This document shows positions 22,142 through 34,028 of a stretch of DNA of 64,000 nucleotides, one piece after another. The translations under genes and the position numbers were made by a program. Where the stretch lies: NCBI GenBank assembly GCA_907165135.1, contig OU015567.1, positions 253,001 to 317,000 on the forward strand, given 5' to 3'. Below the pieces are notes generated by a model that did not search any database, had not been told where the DNA came from, and saw only the letters and a list, made by a program, of their open reading frames with translations. Source of the DNA: Oikopleura dioica (lineage: Eukaryota > Chordata > Appendicularia > Copelata > Oikopleuridae). Within the stretch, counting starts at the first letter, position 1. Each line of letters starts with the position of its first letter.

Positions 22142-22874
22142 TTAAGGGACCGCCCCCGATTTGAAAAATAACATCGAGAGCTTTTGAGTGATATTTTTCC
22201 GAATCTCCGTTGTCTGGCAAATAAAGTCAAAATAATGGCAAAAATCAGTTAAAAACATCTTGTTTAGAAAAATTCTACAATCCTTGACGGAATCACATGC
22301 CTGTTCTAGAGATTGTGAATCAGGGCTCAAGAAAGACAGTTGTTATTGATTGAGAGCTCAAAAATTTATAAATATAATAGAGTTTCTTCATTAAGAAACG
22401 GGCTTCAAATGTTGACTGTACATTGTACAATTAGATTCCCTCAGTTTCTTGAGTTTCTTCTGCTCAAAATTCGTTCCGGCTCTCCTTCATCTAAAAATGT
22501 GATTTTTCTCTAGCTGCCGTTTCGAAACCAAATGTCCTTAGTAAATTCATCCTTTATTATAATAAAACAGTCTTTTTATTGAAAATTTTGCAGTGATTAT
22601 TTCCAGCTTCAAAATTGATGATTTTCAGTTTTTAAAAACTTCCCATTTTTTGTTAATATGAGGGAAAAGATCACGATTTCTTGATATGATAGCCTTTCAC
22701 CTTGGTTTTTGTTTGTTTTTTCGAGAAATAAAAGCAAACAAAAACCCTTTCCTGCATTTCTCGAACAGCATCTTGCTCTTGACTGATAAAATCAAAAACA
22801 GCGTTGGAAAACTCGGTGTCGTAATAAGCAATTCCTTGCTTAAAAAATATAAGAAAAAGGAATAGAATATTCAT
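22142..22874 (-). CDS. Possible small secreted Cys protein
   Basis: A minus-strand ATG at 22874 opens with a signal-peptide-like MNILFLFLIFFKQGIAYYD, continues SNAVFDFISQEQDAVREMQ, and then loses coding character. A second segment (about 22160-22320) reads SLEQACDSVKDCRIFLNK...CHYFDFICQTTE with four cysteines and could be a later exon. I could not fix the intervening splice sites. The two parts may be unrelated. Confidence 0.35.
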
Positions 22875-22899
22875 CTCGAGCTCTTATTTCAATTATGCG

Positions 22900-23850
22900 C
22901 CAGTCAATTTATTTCATTCTCAAAAACACATCCAATCCGCCTAATCGGATAGAAAACAGGATCGATTCTTGAAGGAGCACCGAATTCGAGCAAATTGCAA
23001 TTTGAATGTGAAGGAATTTGAAAAACGGTTCATTCTTTACTTCTTTGTCGGGGGGATAATTACACTCGTTTGGCCAGGTAAAGCAGCGATAAAATGACCT
23101 TCTGCTTATCGCATCCGTCTGGGTTACACCAGGTACTCGCGAACCCTGTGGATTCCAACCCAGCGCTTATTTTTTCTGCAGAAAGATAAAAAGGCTAGAT
23201 CTTCGCCTGTCAAATGCATTACATAATTTGTTCAATACAATATTTTCTCGAAAGAATAAAGGTAGCTTAAGGGTACAACCTTCGATTTCCCCAGTTTTCG
23301 CCTTGAATAACTCTGAACCTGTAAATGCTTGAGCTAAGTAAAAGGGCTCTATAAGTGGATCGAGCCGTTTTTAGGGTTCTCCACAAGAAGTCGGCTTAAT
23401 TTTGAATTTAAGAATCTCGAAAAGCGGATGTTGAAAATATCCCGAATCCAAGCTCTTTGGATAATGAATTGACCTCGCATAATAACGGACCGCACCCTTA
23501 GTTCACGGAGAAGCTTATCTCCGTCTATGATCTTAATTATTCCGTACAAAAACATAAGATAAAGGATAAGCCCTTATTCTAAGTGGTTTTTCTACTCAGT
23601 TTTACAAGAAAAAGGATGAAAAAGAAAGGTCCCAAGAAGTTCCCAAGAAACTGTTTGATCCCTAGTTTCTTGGATTTTAGCGAGAGGAGACCCTTTATTA
23701 ACAAGATTTCTCGAAGTTGATCGATTTGCACGCCTCTATTTGAAGAAATAGTGAGTTACGCTTGTCAAAATACTCAATTTTTCGCCACCAATAATTACGT
23801 TTCACACTTTTTTTCTGTTAGAAAGAAAAAACATCGTTTTTTTTTCAAAA
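22900..23850. other. Intergenic, no certain gene
   Basis: Upstream region of the amnionless gene. A minus-strand frame from 23555 (68 codons) has a start but no recognisable motif. No RNA gene seen. Confidence 0.4.
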
Positions 23851-26800
23851 ATGATACTGTACTTTGCATTTTTTCTGTTACTTTCGGGTTGTTTTGGAAA
23901 AGAAGAAAGAACTCTACGGTAAGAAAATTATCTCATCTTTTATGCAGAAAGAAAAATTCGGAATAATGAGATAAAATTTGAAAATGTGCAAAAAGACGTC
24001 TTTGCTCAAGAATTCAAGAATTCAAGAACAGATGTAAATTCACGAGAATATCACGATAGGGTGAACTCGCAAATTCCAAGCATGAAAAATCTCACATGAC
24101 GAAAGAGGAACGAAGTAATTAATTAAGGGTGTAGACATGGAAAATGCCGATTTTCGAGATTATTCGAAAAAAAACCAAGGCCAAGATTTGGTTAATGTCT
24201 CATCCCAATAAAACCTCACCAACACTTTGATTTCTTGGGATTCTTTACTAAATTTATACTGAAAACAGAAAAACCACGATACACGAATAGCTCGGCCTGT
24301 TATCTTTCGCTTACGATAATGAATATTTTCACGATACTGCGTTAATGATACAGTATTATCGTTTTTCTAGCTGGAAGAAGGATGCAGTCTTGGTGCCTTC
24401 TGAGCGATGGAACGTGCCTGGAATCGACACGGTGAGTTAATTAAGGCATTTTTGCTTCTAAAATGCTTTATCAATTGTTAATTTGCAAGTGATAAGAAAA
24501 AAGAGGCTATCCGGCTTATCAGTTTCCCGAAAAAGTGCGCTTTGTCAGCAATTATTTGAGATAAGGCACTTTCTTGGCTCGGGAACCTGTGTAGATATCC
24601 TGAGAAAGGGTCTTCCGTCCCCAGAGTCAGGGTGTGAGAGGTTCTCCAACCCCTGAATCAGGCTCTGAGAGGTCTTCCACCCCCTGAGTCAGGCTCTGAG
24701 AGATCTTCCGTTCCCTGAGTCAGGCTCTTAGAGGTTCTCCACCCCCTGTGTCGGGGTCTGAGGGGTCCTCCACCCCCTGAGTCAGGGTCTTAGAGATCTT
24801 CGACCCCCTGACTCACATTTTCTACACAGGTTGCTGAGCCAAAGGAACGTCAAAACGAAAGTTGTTTCATCTCGAATTCTTCGAACTGCTCATTTAAATC
24901 TCAAGTGCTCGATTCCTTCCTCGCTCCATTTCAAAAATATTTCAGCTTTGCTCAGGAGACGCGCTCACATTCTCAGCATCAGAGCCGACCTCAATCCTCG
25001 CCACCGCCTCCTTCAGTTTCGGGTACTTATCAAGCACCTGCATTTGCTCTCTTTAGAGTTACTTTTTTAAAAACTTTTTCTGTAGATCAATGAAGCTGCC
25101 GACCAACGGGGAGCTGATTCTTGGTAAGCGAACATTTTTAAAAAACGTGAGAATGAATGATTTCGTTTTTTTAGGGAACAATGTCCAGTTTGGCAGCAGT
25201 GTAAGGTATGTAAGATTTATTCATGTAAAGATTTGAAAAGGAAGGATTCTTTGGAAGATTTGGATGAAGAACATAAAAAAGCTTCATTTTCGGAAATTAT
25301 AAAAAATCACAAGATAAGATCATTTTCCACTCATTTATTTCTTCATTATTCTTATTTATTAAAAGCTTGACTAAAAGGAGTCACCAAGGAGTATTGCTCT
25401 TATGGACTCATTATTTGCATAAAGAACATCATTTCATAAAAAATGACAAGAGTCGATCGTTTTTAAAGCGATTTTATTTTCTAGCGCCACCATTAAATTT
25501 ATCAGGTGCGAATAATTTGGGAACGGTAGATAGGCAAGATGATGATGATTGTTATGTTTTTAGCCAATCTACAATGGGGTCCTCTGCTCCCGCCCCCTTG
25601 TACTAGAAAAAAAATAGAACATAAAATGAATGATTTTCAACGTTATCTATTTTTAACAGTACAGTGTTTTTTCACGAAGAATATCATTAACATTTATCAA
25701 CAAAGAGAAGATGTAGGGCTCAAAAATAAACGAGGCATTCATTTTGAAAATATTTCTCTAAGAACGTAATTCGACGTAAAATTCGAAAGTAATAATTTGT
25801 TTCATTTCGTAAATAAATCAATGGGCATCCCTCTATATTGCCATAAATAGTGCGCAAAACAAAAAAAAAACAGCTGATTTGCAGGATCACATAGATCAGC
25901 TGTCTATTCTGATGCATCGGCCTCAAAATTGAGAATATTTGAGGCTGGCCTTGGCAACCTGTGAAGAAAACCTGAGTCAGGTCTTAGAAGTTTTTCGAGA
26001 CCCTGACTCAGATTTTCCACACAGGTTGCCGAGCCAATATTTAAGGATAAATGGTTGTACCGAAAATCGCCAACTGTCATATTCATCGGTGCCGGACGAA
26101 TGGTACGACATCGAGAATTGGCAAGTACCAAGTGTTCCCGGAGATCATTTGCTATTAGGAAACGCTCTCACGTTGATAATTTATGTTATTCATAAAAATT
26201 TAAAAATTTCCGGATTATCGATTCGAAAACACGATTCTGACGAAATTTACAAAGTAACGAATTTCTCTAATTGATATCGAATAAAAAGACGAAAAACTGG
26301 TGCCCTGCCAGAGCGATGGGGTTATCTTCGAGCCCTTTTCGACCTTTATGGTCCAAGGACTCGCCGCGGTCAAACAAATTGAAGTTGCTCAACAGGTTAG
26401 ATCAATTCTTGAATCAACAAAAATGAAGAGATTTTTAGACGATCAGCAATGCTCCTGAGTTTTTTGACTACAAGCAGAATGCGAAATCGGGAGAATATCA
26501 GTTTCAGGTTTGCCAAAAAAACAATCAAGCCCAAGATTTTCGACTAAAATTCCGAATTTTCACCCAGTATCGTCCATCCAATCGTTGAATATTGCGGTAA
26601 ATAGTCAATTTTCTAATCAAAATTCAGTCAACAAAATTTTTTTCGCGAATCAAACGGGATTTTTAGCTCGAAAATCGATCTTTTTCGGCTCCAAATCTTG
26701 ATTTTCAATCGCAAACTTGGCAAAATCTTCTGCCTTTTCGAGTTGCCAAGAATTCTTTTTCTAAATGACAGCGCAATTAACTACATGTAGCATTTGGATT

Positions 26801-29010
26801 TGAAATTCTCGCCGTCTTGTCCTGTCTCCGGATGCCCTTGCCATCCCGCCGAGATGGGTCCAGTTCTTGACAACCTCTGCGAAAAAGTCAATTGCACTTC
26901 TCCGTCCGAACTGCCCTGCTCGAGGTTCCTTCAAAATCTATCAATCTCAATATCAAGCCCTTACTCTCACTTCAGCCCTTTTGTCGCTGCTGGAACTTGC
27001 TGTGCGACTTGTGGCGCGCGGATCAAGATTGATTTCAACGATCAGATGAACTTCGATGAGCTAAGCGAATTGGTTTATCAAAGCGTGTCGCAAGATTATG
27101 GCCAGGGCTGCTCATATTTTTAAGAATTCCAGAAATTGAAATTTTAAAAGGTCCTGAAATAAGCCCTAGAAAGTGATAACACGATCAGAACTTCGATTTC
27201 GAATCATTTAAAATCCGGCGAAAGCGCTAGAATATCTGACGAGTTCATTCAAATATTGTTTCTTGATGAAATCGGGGATGGAAAAGCTGCAAAGGGAAGG
27301 AGCTGAATACATTGGCTACAGAAGAAAATAAAATTTTATTATGAAAGTCACAAGAAACACAGTATTTTTGTAAAAACGTAAATTTTTCTGAGGAATTATG
27401 GTTTTTGAGCTCTAAAAAGTCCGAAGCATCTAGAATTGAAAAAATTCTCAAGAAAGGTTTTTCCCACGAAACGACGATTTTCCCAAATTTTTATCATAAT
27501 TATCCCTGAGAGACGTAAAACCGTCTTCACAGCTTATTTTCTTTTACCGTATTTTCGTCCATAACCGAAAATCAGCGGGAAAACCCGAAAACAGAATTTT
27601 CCGGGAATAGATTCCCTCGAAACGGAAACTTCAGGAAAAACAGGAGCGTTGACGGGAGGAGCCATTTTTGGGATCATTTTCGGTAACTTTTGAAAATCTA
27701 TTTTGAAAGCAAAAAATTGAATACGTTTTCTATTTTTTAGCGATTATTTTCGCCGCCGTTGCTGGATTCTTCGTTTTCACCAGAAAAGACCAGCTTTTTA
27801 TAAGAAGGCAAGTTCTACCGGGAAATCACTGTTTTGAGTAAAAACTGTAATTGAAGGGGCGATTTCTCGAACCCAGTCCACTCGGACGGCGCTGTCAATT
27901 TGTCGGAAATGGGCGATACCGGTAACCGAATGTCCGAAGCCTCTTCAGCTGGAAAGAAGCGCGCTCCACCTCCACCGACGACATTGACATCTACTCCTGC
28001 TGAAACTATCATGACGCTGCAGACAGGAGCCGTTAAACATCTCACGTTTTTTTTTGTCTTTTTAGGCGAAAAATATTTTTTTTTTTCAAAATTTTATTCA
28101 AAAAATTTTCAAAAAATAAAAAAAAAATTAATTAGAACTTTTATCCAAAAAAATTTTTAAAAAATTCATGAAAATTTTGATCAAAATTTTTTGCTCAAAA
28201 ATTGAGATACGAACTTTTCCTGGTTCAAATTAAAAGTCCTAAAGGAAGATAAAACGGTGACAGCCGAGTTAAAGACCCCCTTCGCTAGAAAAAAATAACG
28301 TTATCACAAGTCCATTAGAAATTTAAGTCCTGACGCCGCCGTAACGCAACCCTATCAGTTTTCAACGAAAGCACCGGTAATTGCCAAAACTTTCAGCTCG
28401 TTTTTGACCCTTTTTCCAAAACATGACGCTTTGTAATGTTGCTTCTTGTGGCTCAAAATACTGCAATTTAGAAAATATATAAGACGGATTTTAAATGTAT
28501 GACGGCGCGAACACGATCATTTTTTATGTTTTTCTACAGATAGGATTAGGTTTTCGAGGGCTGATTCGAACGAGATAGGATAACAACTTCGCCCCGCGTC
28601 AGTGAAAAGTTTTCTCAGAAAACGATCCACAGTGTCTTTAACGTAACAAAAAAGAACAGTACAAACAGGTGGATGGAAAGTTTGGAACTTCAGCCGATGG
28701 TGTCATAAACGTCAATTTTGAAGAATTCGACGAGGAAGAAAATAGCGATGAAGATGGTGATGAATATTCTCCAGAAGAGGTTGGTCAAAAAGGGATGAAC
28801 GGGGCTAAGCAGATAAGCAAGGGGATTGCATAATGAAATCCTCCAGCTCAGCTTCGGATGAAATTTTGGAACCTGTTTTATTTACATATTCCGGGTTTCA
28901 TAACTTTTTTTCAGAAAACAGGGAAAACAAAAACATCCGAGGAAGAGGAAGACCAAAAAGTTGAGCCACCAGAAAATTCTGATCAGCTACTTGACATTCT
29001 GTCTGAATAA
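23851..29010 (+). CDS. AMN: Amnionless-like endocytic receptor subunit
   Basis: Amnionless is the membrane partner that brings cubilin to the cell surface for endocytosis. Start at 23851 gives a signal peptide (MILYFAFFLLLSGCFG). Following exons give RWKKDAVLVPSERWN, CSGDALTFSASEPTSIL, MKLPTNGELIL, WYDIENW, DEKLVPCQSDGVIFEPF and CPVSGCPCHPAE, then CCATCGARIKIDF. These match the family's order of WxxxxNW, xGELVL, VPCxxDxVxF and CCxxCGA motifs. A transmembrane segment (IIFAAVAGFFVF, about 27745) follows, then a cytoplasmic FSNPVH resembling the FxNPxF endocytosis signal, and an acidic tail ending at 29010. One intron has a classic GC donor (27809). Two introns contain copies of the palindromic family, and the exon at 26025 appears to begin inside such a copy. 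The 26262-26297 intron gives the right frame only with a non-AG or non-GT border. Confidence 0.85.
24576..24840. repeat. Palindromic element with internal tandem array, in amnionless intron 2
   Basis: Outer ends GGCTCGGGAACCTGTGTAGA and TCTACACAGGTTGCTGAGCC are inverted. Between them are about six tandem units of roughly 36 bp of the form CCCTGAGTCAGGCTCTGAGAGGTCTTCCA. This copy shows internal amplification of the CTGAGTCAGG arm. It lies in the intron before exon 3 (24946). Confidence 0.75.
25943..26035. repeat. Palindromic element supplying an exon border in amnionless
   Basis: GGCTGGCCTTGGCAACCTGTG...CCTGAGTCAGG pairs with CCTGACTCAG...CACACAGGTTGCCGAGCC. ATATTT lies on both sides, a probable 6-bp target duplication. 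The right arm contains CCACACAG/GTTGCCGAGCC; using that AG as acceptor puts the following amnionless exon in frame with the exon ending at 25205. Confidence 0.65.
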
Positions 29011-29064
29011 ATTGTAAAAAACAGTTTGTTTGAAAAACCCGCTTTAATTTTTTTATTGAAAAAA

Positions 29065-29335
29065 CGGGTGTAGGGCGGCTACGTTCGAAATTTCGAACGC
29101 CGTTCGAGATTTTTCGAACGCTGTTCGAAAAATTTCTGAAATCGCTTATAAAAATGAGCTTATATGCGCTCCGCGCCTGATTTGTAAGTAAACTCTCCCA
29201 TGATGATGCCAACTTCCTTTACTTACTCGATTTCAATGATTTCAGCTCATATTTAGCAAAGATTCTTTGGAAATTTCGAACGCCGTTCGAAAACTGGGCC
29301 CAAAAACCGATTTCGAACGTAGCCGCCCGCCACCC
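29065..29335. mobile_element. MITE with TTCGAACG ends
   Basis: Left GGCGGCTACGTTCGAAAT is inverted at the right as ATTTCGAACGTAGCCGCC, 270 bp overall, with subterminal TTCGAACGCCGTTCGA repeats. It lies between amnionless and the Ly6-like gene. Confidence 0.65.
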
Positions 29336-29578
29336 GGAAAAACTTGTTTTAAAACATGGTCAAAAATAATCCATCATCGAGAGAATAACCGAAATATGCT
29401 CCTTGTAATAAGCCCCTGAGAAAATCGGTTCCATTAGCCCATTTTTAAAATTCCTTCCTCAATTCATCATTTGCACCCCGGTCTAAGTATACATCTCCCC
29501 GCTCCATTTGCGGTTTACCATTTTCGCGAGTCCGCCGAGTTCTCAGGTGGCGCTCGCACTACCCCGCCACCGCGCCCC

Positions 29579-29585
29579 TATAAAA
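29579..29585 (+). promoter_or_regulatory. TATA box upstream of the Ly6-like gene
   Basis: TATAAAA in a GC-rich context 60 bp before the ATG at 29645. Confidence 0.55.
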
Positions 29586-29644
29586 CCCTTTTTTCATTCA
29601 TAATTCTCACTCAAATACAGAGAAACTCTGATCGAAAAAGAAAA

Positions 29645-30524
29645 ATGAAGCTTTTGTCACTTTTCCTCGTTGGTTTTGCTGCTGCTCAGACTGTAGCTGA
29701 AGATGGTACTACTGTAGATTCGCTTGATGCTAGAGGAAGGAAAAACAGAAACAAGAACAAGAATAATAAGAAAAACAAGAAAACAACCACGACAACTACT
29801 GAAGCTCCTACTACAACTACCGATGCTCCAACAACTTCAACAACGACCACAACAACCACTACGACAACAACAACGACGGAAGCTCCCACAACGACAACCA
29901 GCACCGCCGCCCAAATCACCGATCTTCGAACCAAGGCCGCCAAAGACTCTTTCGCCAACCTCCTTTCTGGCCAGCAAAACTCAGCTTCTTCCGCGAGTCA
30001 AGTCGCTGCCAGCTCCGCCGGACGCGCTGAATCCTCGAGCTCGAGCGTTCCGGAGACGAATGAGTGCTTTACCTGCGCTGTTGACAATCCCAACGCAAGT
30101 GACCCATTCGAGGTGATCCGGCAGTGCCAGGATAACGGAATGGTACTCACGTGTAACAAGGGAGATAGCTGCATGGTCGAGTCGAGAATGCGAGGAGGAA
30201 ACACTTATCAGGTCAGTTCAAAACTTAATTTATCAGAAAATTATTACAAAATTGCCTTTTTTGTCAATTTATAAAAAAATCTCGTTTTTATTTCTTAAAA
30301 TATCATTTTTATAGGTGATCATGTCTTGCAAACAAACCCAAGCCTGCCTTGTGCAGCGATCTAACAACGGAAACGACTGTAAGTGGGAGAATGGAATCCA
30401 AACTTGCCGACAATGCTGCAACGAGTACAACTGCGCCGCCGACAAGTATTTCGGAGCCCTTGATGCCGATGCTGACTCGCTGATGGGCAACTGGTGGTCC
30501 GAAGACTTTATGATTCCTAAGTAG
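29645..30524 (+). CDS. Secreted mucin-stalked protein with Ly6-like Cys domain
   Basis: Two exons, 29645-30211 and 30315-30524, joined by a GT-AG intron. The ATG at 29645 gives a signal peptide (MKLLSLFLVGFAAAQ). A basic KNRNKNKNNKKNKK run and a long Thr-rich stalk (about residues 45-90) follow. The Ser-rich linker leads to ten or more cysteines: CFTCAVDNP, CQDNGMVLTC, SCMVESR, then across the intron MSCKQTQACL, DCKWENG, CRQCCNEYNC. CxxC at the start and CCxxxNC at the end are the Ly6/uPAR three-finger signature, which normally binds partners outside the cell. No GPI or transmembrane tail follows. An AATAAA cluster at about 30610 and the TATA box frame a complete gene. Confidence 0.75.
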
Positions 30525-30717
30525 AAATTTACACAACTGAACACAAACAGACACCGCTGGAAATAGTCTAGTGGCTTTAAATTCTTCTCCATGTACATGC
30601 TCATTCCTAAATAAAATAAAATCAATAAATCAATAAAGAAACAAAAGCGTTTGCGAGTTTTTTCGATCAAACGAAACAAAACAAAAAGTAGACGACCAAT
30701 ATTTTTGTCAAAAAAAA

Positions 30718-33078
30718 ATGCCAAAATTAAAGAAAATGCGCATCAAACAGCTTCAAGATGAGCTGTGCCGTCTGAACAGTGAACAGGAGCGCCTTCAAAT
30801 CGAGTTAACAAGAGTAAATCGAGAAAAGAAATTGATCGAGAAACAAATCAAAGAGGAAAAGAAGTCGCATGAAGAAAAAACCGAATTGGAGGAGAAAATC
30901 TATCAATCAATGAGTAAAATTGTCGGTTCAATTAAGCGAACAACATCAAGAAACGATCAAGACCGACTTATTCTTTCTGTTGAAAGAATGGACTTTTCCG
31001 AAGACTCTCTGGCTGGCTGGACTCAAGTCATGTTCATCACTCGTAAGAAACTCATTTTATTGAAAAACGAAGAAAATGAGTTCACTGATTCAGTGACTGA
31101 ACGCATGACTTCCTTCCAGCTCAAAATTCTCGCCAAAAACTCGTCCTTAGATCAAAAATGGATACGTCGATCCGATTTGAGTACAGAAACTGGAAAATGG
31201 GAATATCTAGGACCAGCTGATCGTTTGATCTCCTGTGGAGGTGAGGCAATCGTGTTGAAAACAGAGTCCGTCCAATACTCTTCTAAAAAATCGATGGCAG
31301 TACGGGTGCAAGCCTTCGACCCGAATTTGTTTGTTGATGACTTTAGTCTTGACTCATTTTTGGTTGAAATAAATGTTTTCTCAGGTGAGACAAATTTTCA
31401 TATATAAACAATTTTTCATTCTGATAAGATTTTGCAAATGCTGTGGCACCAACAAAAACAGAGGCTTTTAGAAATGGAAGAAAGCCTCCTAAAGATTCTC
31501 GGCCCTGCCACAAAAATGTGTTGAAGCACTATTATAACATTCGATTTTTCGATAAAATCGATGACGGAAAACAAGACTGTCTTGGTTGGATCACTTTCAT
31601 GGACTTTCTTCCTTATTCTCTTCGTGAATTTCTCAAAAACAATTCATTGAATTCGCTAGAAAGAAAACTAATTCTTCGAGAAGTTTTTCGAGGACTGAAT
31701 TATTTGGAGGACATTGGACTTCAGCACTACGATTTGAAACCAGAAAATATTCTGCTTGACGAAAATCTAACTCCGAAAATTATTGATTATGGACTTGTCG
31801 AAGATTCAAGTGGGAACATGGGCTACCGAAAAATGGGCTACTGTAGAGACGGAAGCATGTTTAGAGCACACAATCATCTTTGTAAGAGCAATGTTTTGTA
31901 AAATAAATTCATCTGCATTTTTAGACGCCGGATCTCCCGCATTCTCTTGTGGTCAGCAGTTGCTCGAACGTGGCGAGTTTCGCAATCGAAATATTTTTGT
32001 TTTTCTTGCTTGTGATTGGAAATCTGCGTGGACACTTTTGTACAAACCACTTGAGGACGATCAAGAAAGATTCTCAGTCAATGAAAGACTAAGAATTAAA
32101 AAAATCCTGCAGGTTTGAGAGAAACAACGATTGTTTTTATTATCTATCCATAAGGAATCAGGTGCTTCGTGGATAAGGAACTCATTCCCTACCCTTGAAG
32201 ACATCGATGGCCTTCAAAAGACTGTTACATTGATAAATTGCTCCTCTACTTTTTGCCTTGATGATCCGAATTTGACGAAATCGCTTGTTGCAGCTTCGAT
32301 GAAAGGAAGACTTACACGAAAATTTAATTTTGACTTTAAAAATGTAACAAAAAATGCAATAGATCAAAAAGACAGTGATCTTTGCGTTCCTATCACTGTC
32401 GCAACTCTCGTCAAACATGCCATGGTACACGACCTAAACGTTGACCAATCGAAGTATCCAATTGAAAGAATACTCACACACATAACAATGGAAATTTATC
32501 ATCGGAGTATGGCTGGACTAGATCTTAATCCAAACGAAGCAGAAAAGGACTTTCAAGAAAACGATATTGAAACTCTCTTAAAACGACTTGTTTTTCCAAC
32601 ATATTTGAATCCGAGTGGCTGGGACATTATCCGCGAGTGGGAACTTCCAAAGACAAGTTGTAGTTTTCAAAAAGGTATGGTATTCAAAAAATAGACTCTG
32701 ATCCTTCTAGTGCGCTTGAATCAAAACTTCAAATTTACCCGCCCCTTGACAGTGACAGGAGCTTATTTCTCCCCTGAAACCGGAGTTTTCTTTCACCAAA
32801 TGGTTCTCGATTACATTGATGAGCAATCAAACGAATACGTTCTTCAAAACACCCTGCTTTCCGAATGGAACTCATCGTTGAAAATCAAAGTAGACCAACC
32901 TTATTACGTGTCGGAGACGAACATCAGAGAGTATTTGGATCTTTACGGTAAATATGAATTTCACGATAACGGCGTGTTTATGCGGTTGGCAAACGAAAAA
33001 GTCGGTCAAACAATGGACCCATATAAATGGTATCTTCTTCCTCAAGCCTACAAAATTACTCTAACAAAAATTGAGTGA
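30718..33078 (+). CDS. Coiled-coil protein kinase-like protein, possible pseudokinase
   Basis: Five exons (30718-31384, 31429-31881, 31925-32112, 32155-32674, 32711-33078) joined by 35-45-nt GT-AG introns. Residues 1-70 are a Lys/Glu coiled coil. The kinase-like domain shows a weak glycine loop (CGGEAIVLK) and AVRV where AVKV would be expected, so the ATP-binding Lys appears to be Arg. It also has HYDLKPENILL in place of HRDLKPEN and DYGLVED in place of DFG, then AGSPAFSCGQ as the activation end. The catalytic-loop and metal-binding Asp are kept. The C-terminal third has no family I recognise. Starts 190 bp after the Ly6-like gene with its own ATG context. Activity is uncertain because of the Lys change. 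Confidence 0.75.
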
Positions 33079-33162
33079 CTTTTTATTTCTGTTTTTTTGT
33101 AATTTTGATTTCCTTCAGATATTATTCCTGTCAAAAAATAAATAAATAATAACGCTTTATTA

Positions 33163-33803
33163 ATCTTGCTTTTGACAGAAATTTTCGGAATTCCATTGGT
33201 ATTTTCGTCTTCCTTTTCGCTCGCAGACAGCTCTTTCAATCCATTCAGTCTGATTATCCGAGCATGTTACTTCGCAAAATTCATACTTTGGCTTCTTTTT
33301 CTTTCCCTACGAGAATTCGAACCTTTTTCGTCAACCAAGTGTGTTACCTTTCCGCTGGAACAGTTTAGCATTTTCACTAATGAATCTTTCGGCGGCGAGC
33401 ATTTAGATCTACTACTTCGGAATCCAATCACAGAAGAAGGTTTTTCTTGAGCCCAACCCTTCAACTGAAGTATCTTTCTCTGATAGTCAGGCTTCATACC
33501 CTTGCAGGAAACATCTTCGCTCAGATCCAAATGACACTTATCTGGTCCGCAGTAACAGTCGACAGAAAATACATTTGCGGGGAAGAAATCGATTTCATCT
33601 TTGCAGGCAAATCCGATTCTAGAGCAAGTTCCTGTCAGACAAAATGGAGTGACCTCAGAGTCGATTCTCCTGTGCTCCCGAAAGGTTTCCAGCGAGCATG
33701 ATGAAGATGTCTCTTATTTATAAATATTTATTTAACGCTTTGTTAATTAATAAAAACCTGAATAAGCAAGTTGTAAAGAAAGAAAAGAGATCAAAAGTTT
33801 CAT
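33163..33803 (-). CDS. Small secreted Cys-rich protein
   Basis: Three exons on the minus strand (33758-33803, 33348-33712, 33163-33306) with introns of 41-45 nt. ATG at 33803 gives MKLLISFLSLQLAYS, a signal peptide. The mature part has about fifteen cysteines (SCSLETF, CLTGTCSRIGFAC, VDCYCGPDKC, VSCKGM, CSPPKD, NCSSGK, FCEVTC, AVCERKG, FCQKQD) and a Lys-rich stretch (GKKKKPK). The CxxxCS...WIERAVCE part faintly recalls thrombospondin type 1 repeats but lacks the usual Trp set. Family unassigned. A TATA box lies upstream and AATAAA follows the stop. Confidence 0.7.
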
Positions 33804-33845
33804 CTTTTTAAAAATCAAAATTGAGAATTGAGTTCAAACAACGGG

Positions 33846-33852
33846 TTTTATA
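33846..33852 (-). promoter_or_regulatory. TATA box of the Cys-rich gene
   Basis: TATAAAA on the minus strand 43 bp before the ATG at 33803. Confidence 0.5.
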
Positions 33853-34028
33853 CCAGTAGCCATTTTTATCTTGTTTAGGCCTAAACATGATAAAACAACA
33901 ATCTGCGAAAAGCCACTCCAGCTGCTTTGGATCACTTGTGGTTAGATTTTTTTCAGCTTTATTCAAGGAAATCGGTTTTTGATCAAATTTTATTCACAGA
34001 AAATTTAAACTTATCATTGTCTTCGGGC

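Noticed and set aside
29686-29958. Val-rich minus-strand frame over the mucin stalk
   Set aside because: Antisense of ACA/ACC Thr codons; no start context or function. The same holds for Val-rich frames at 39203 and 39813.
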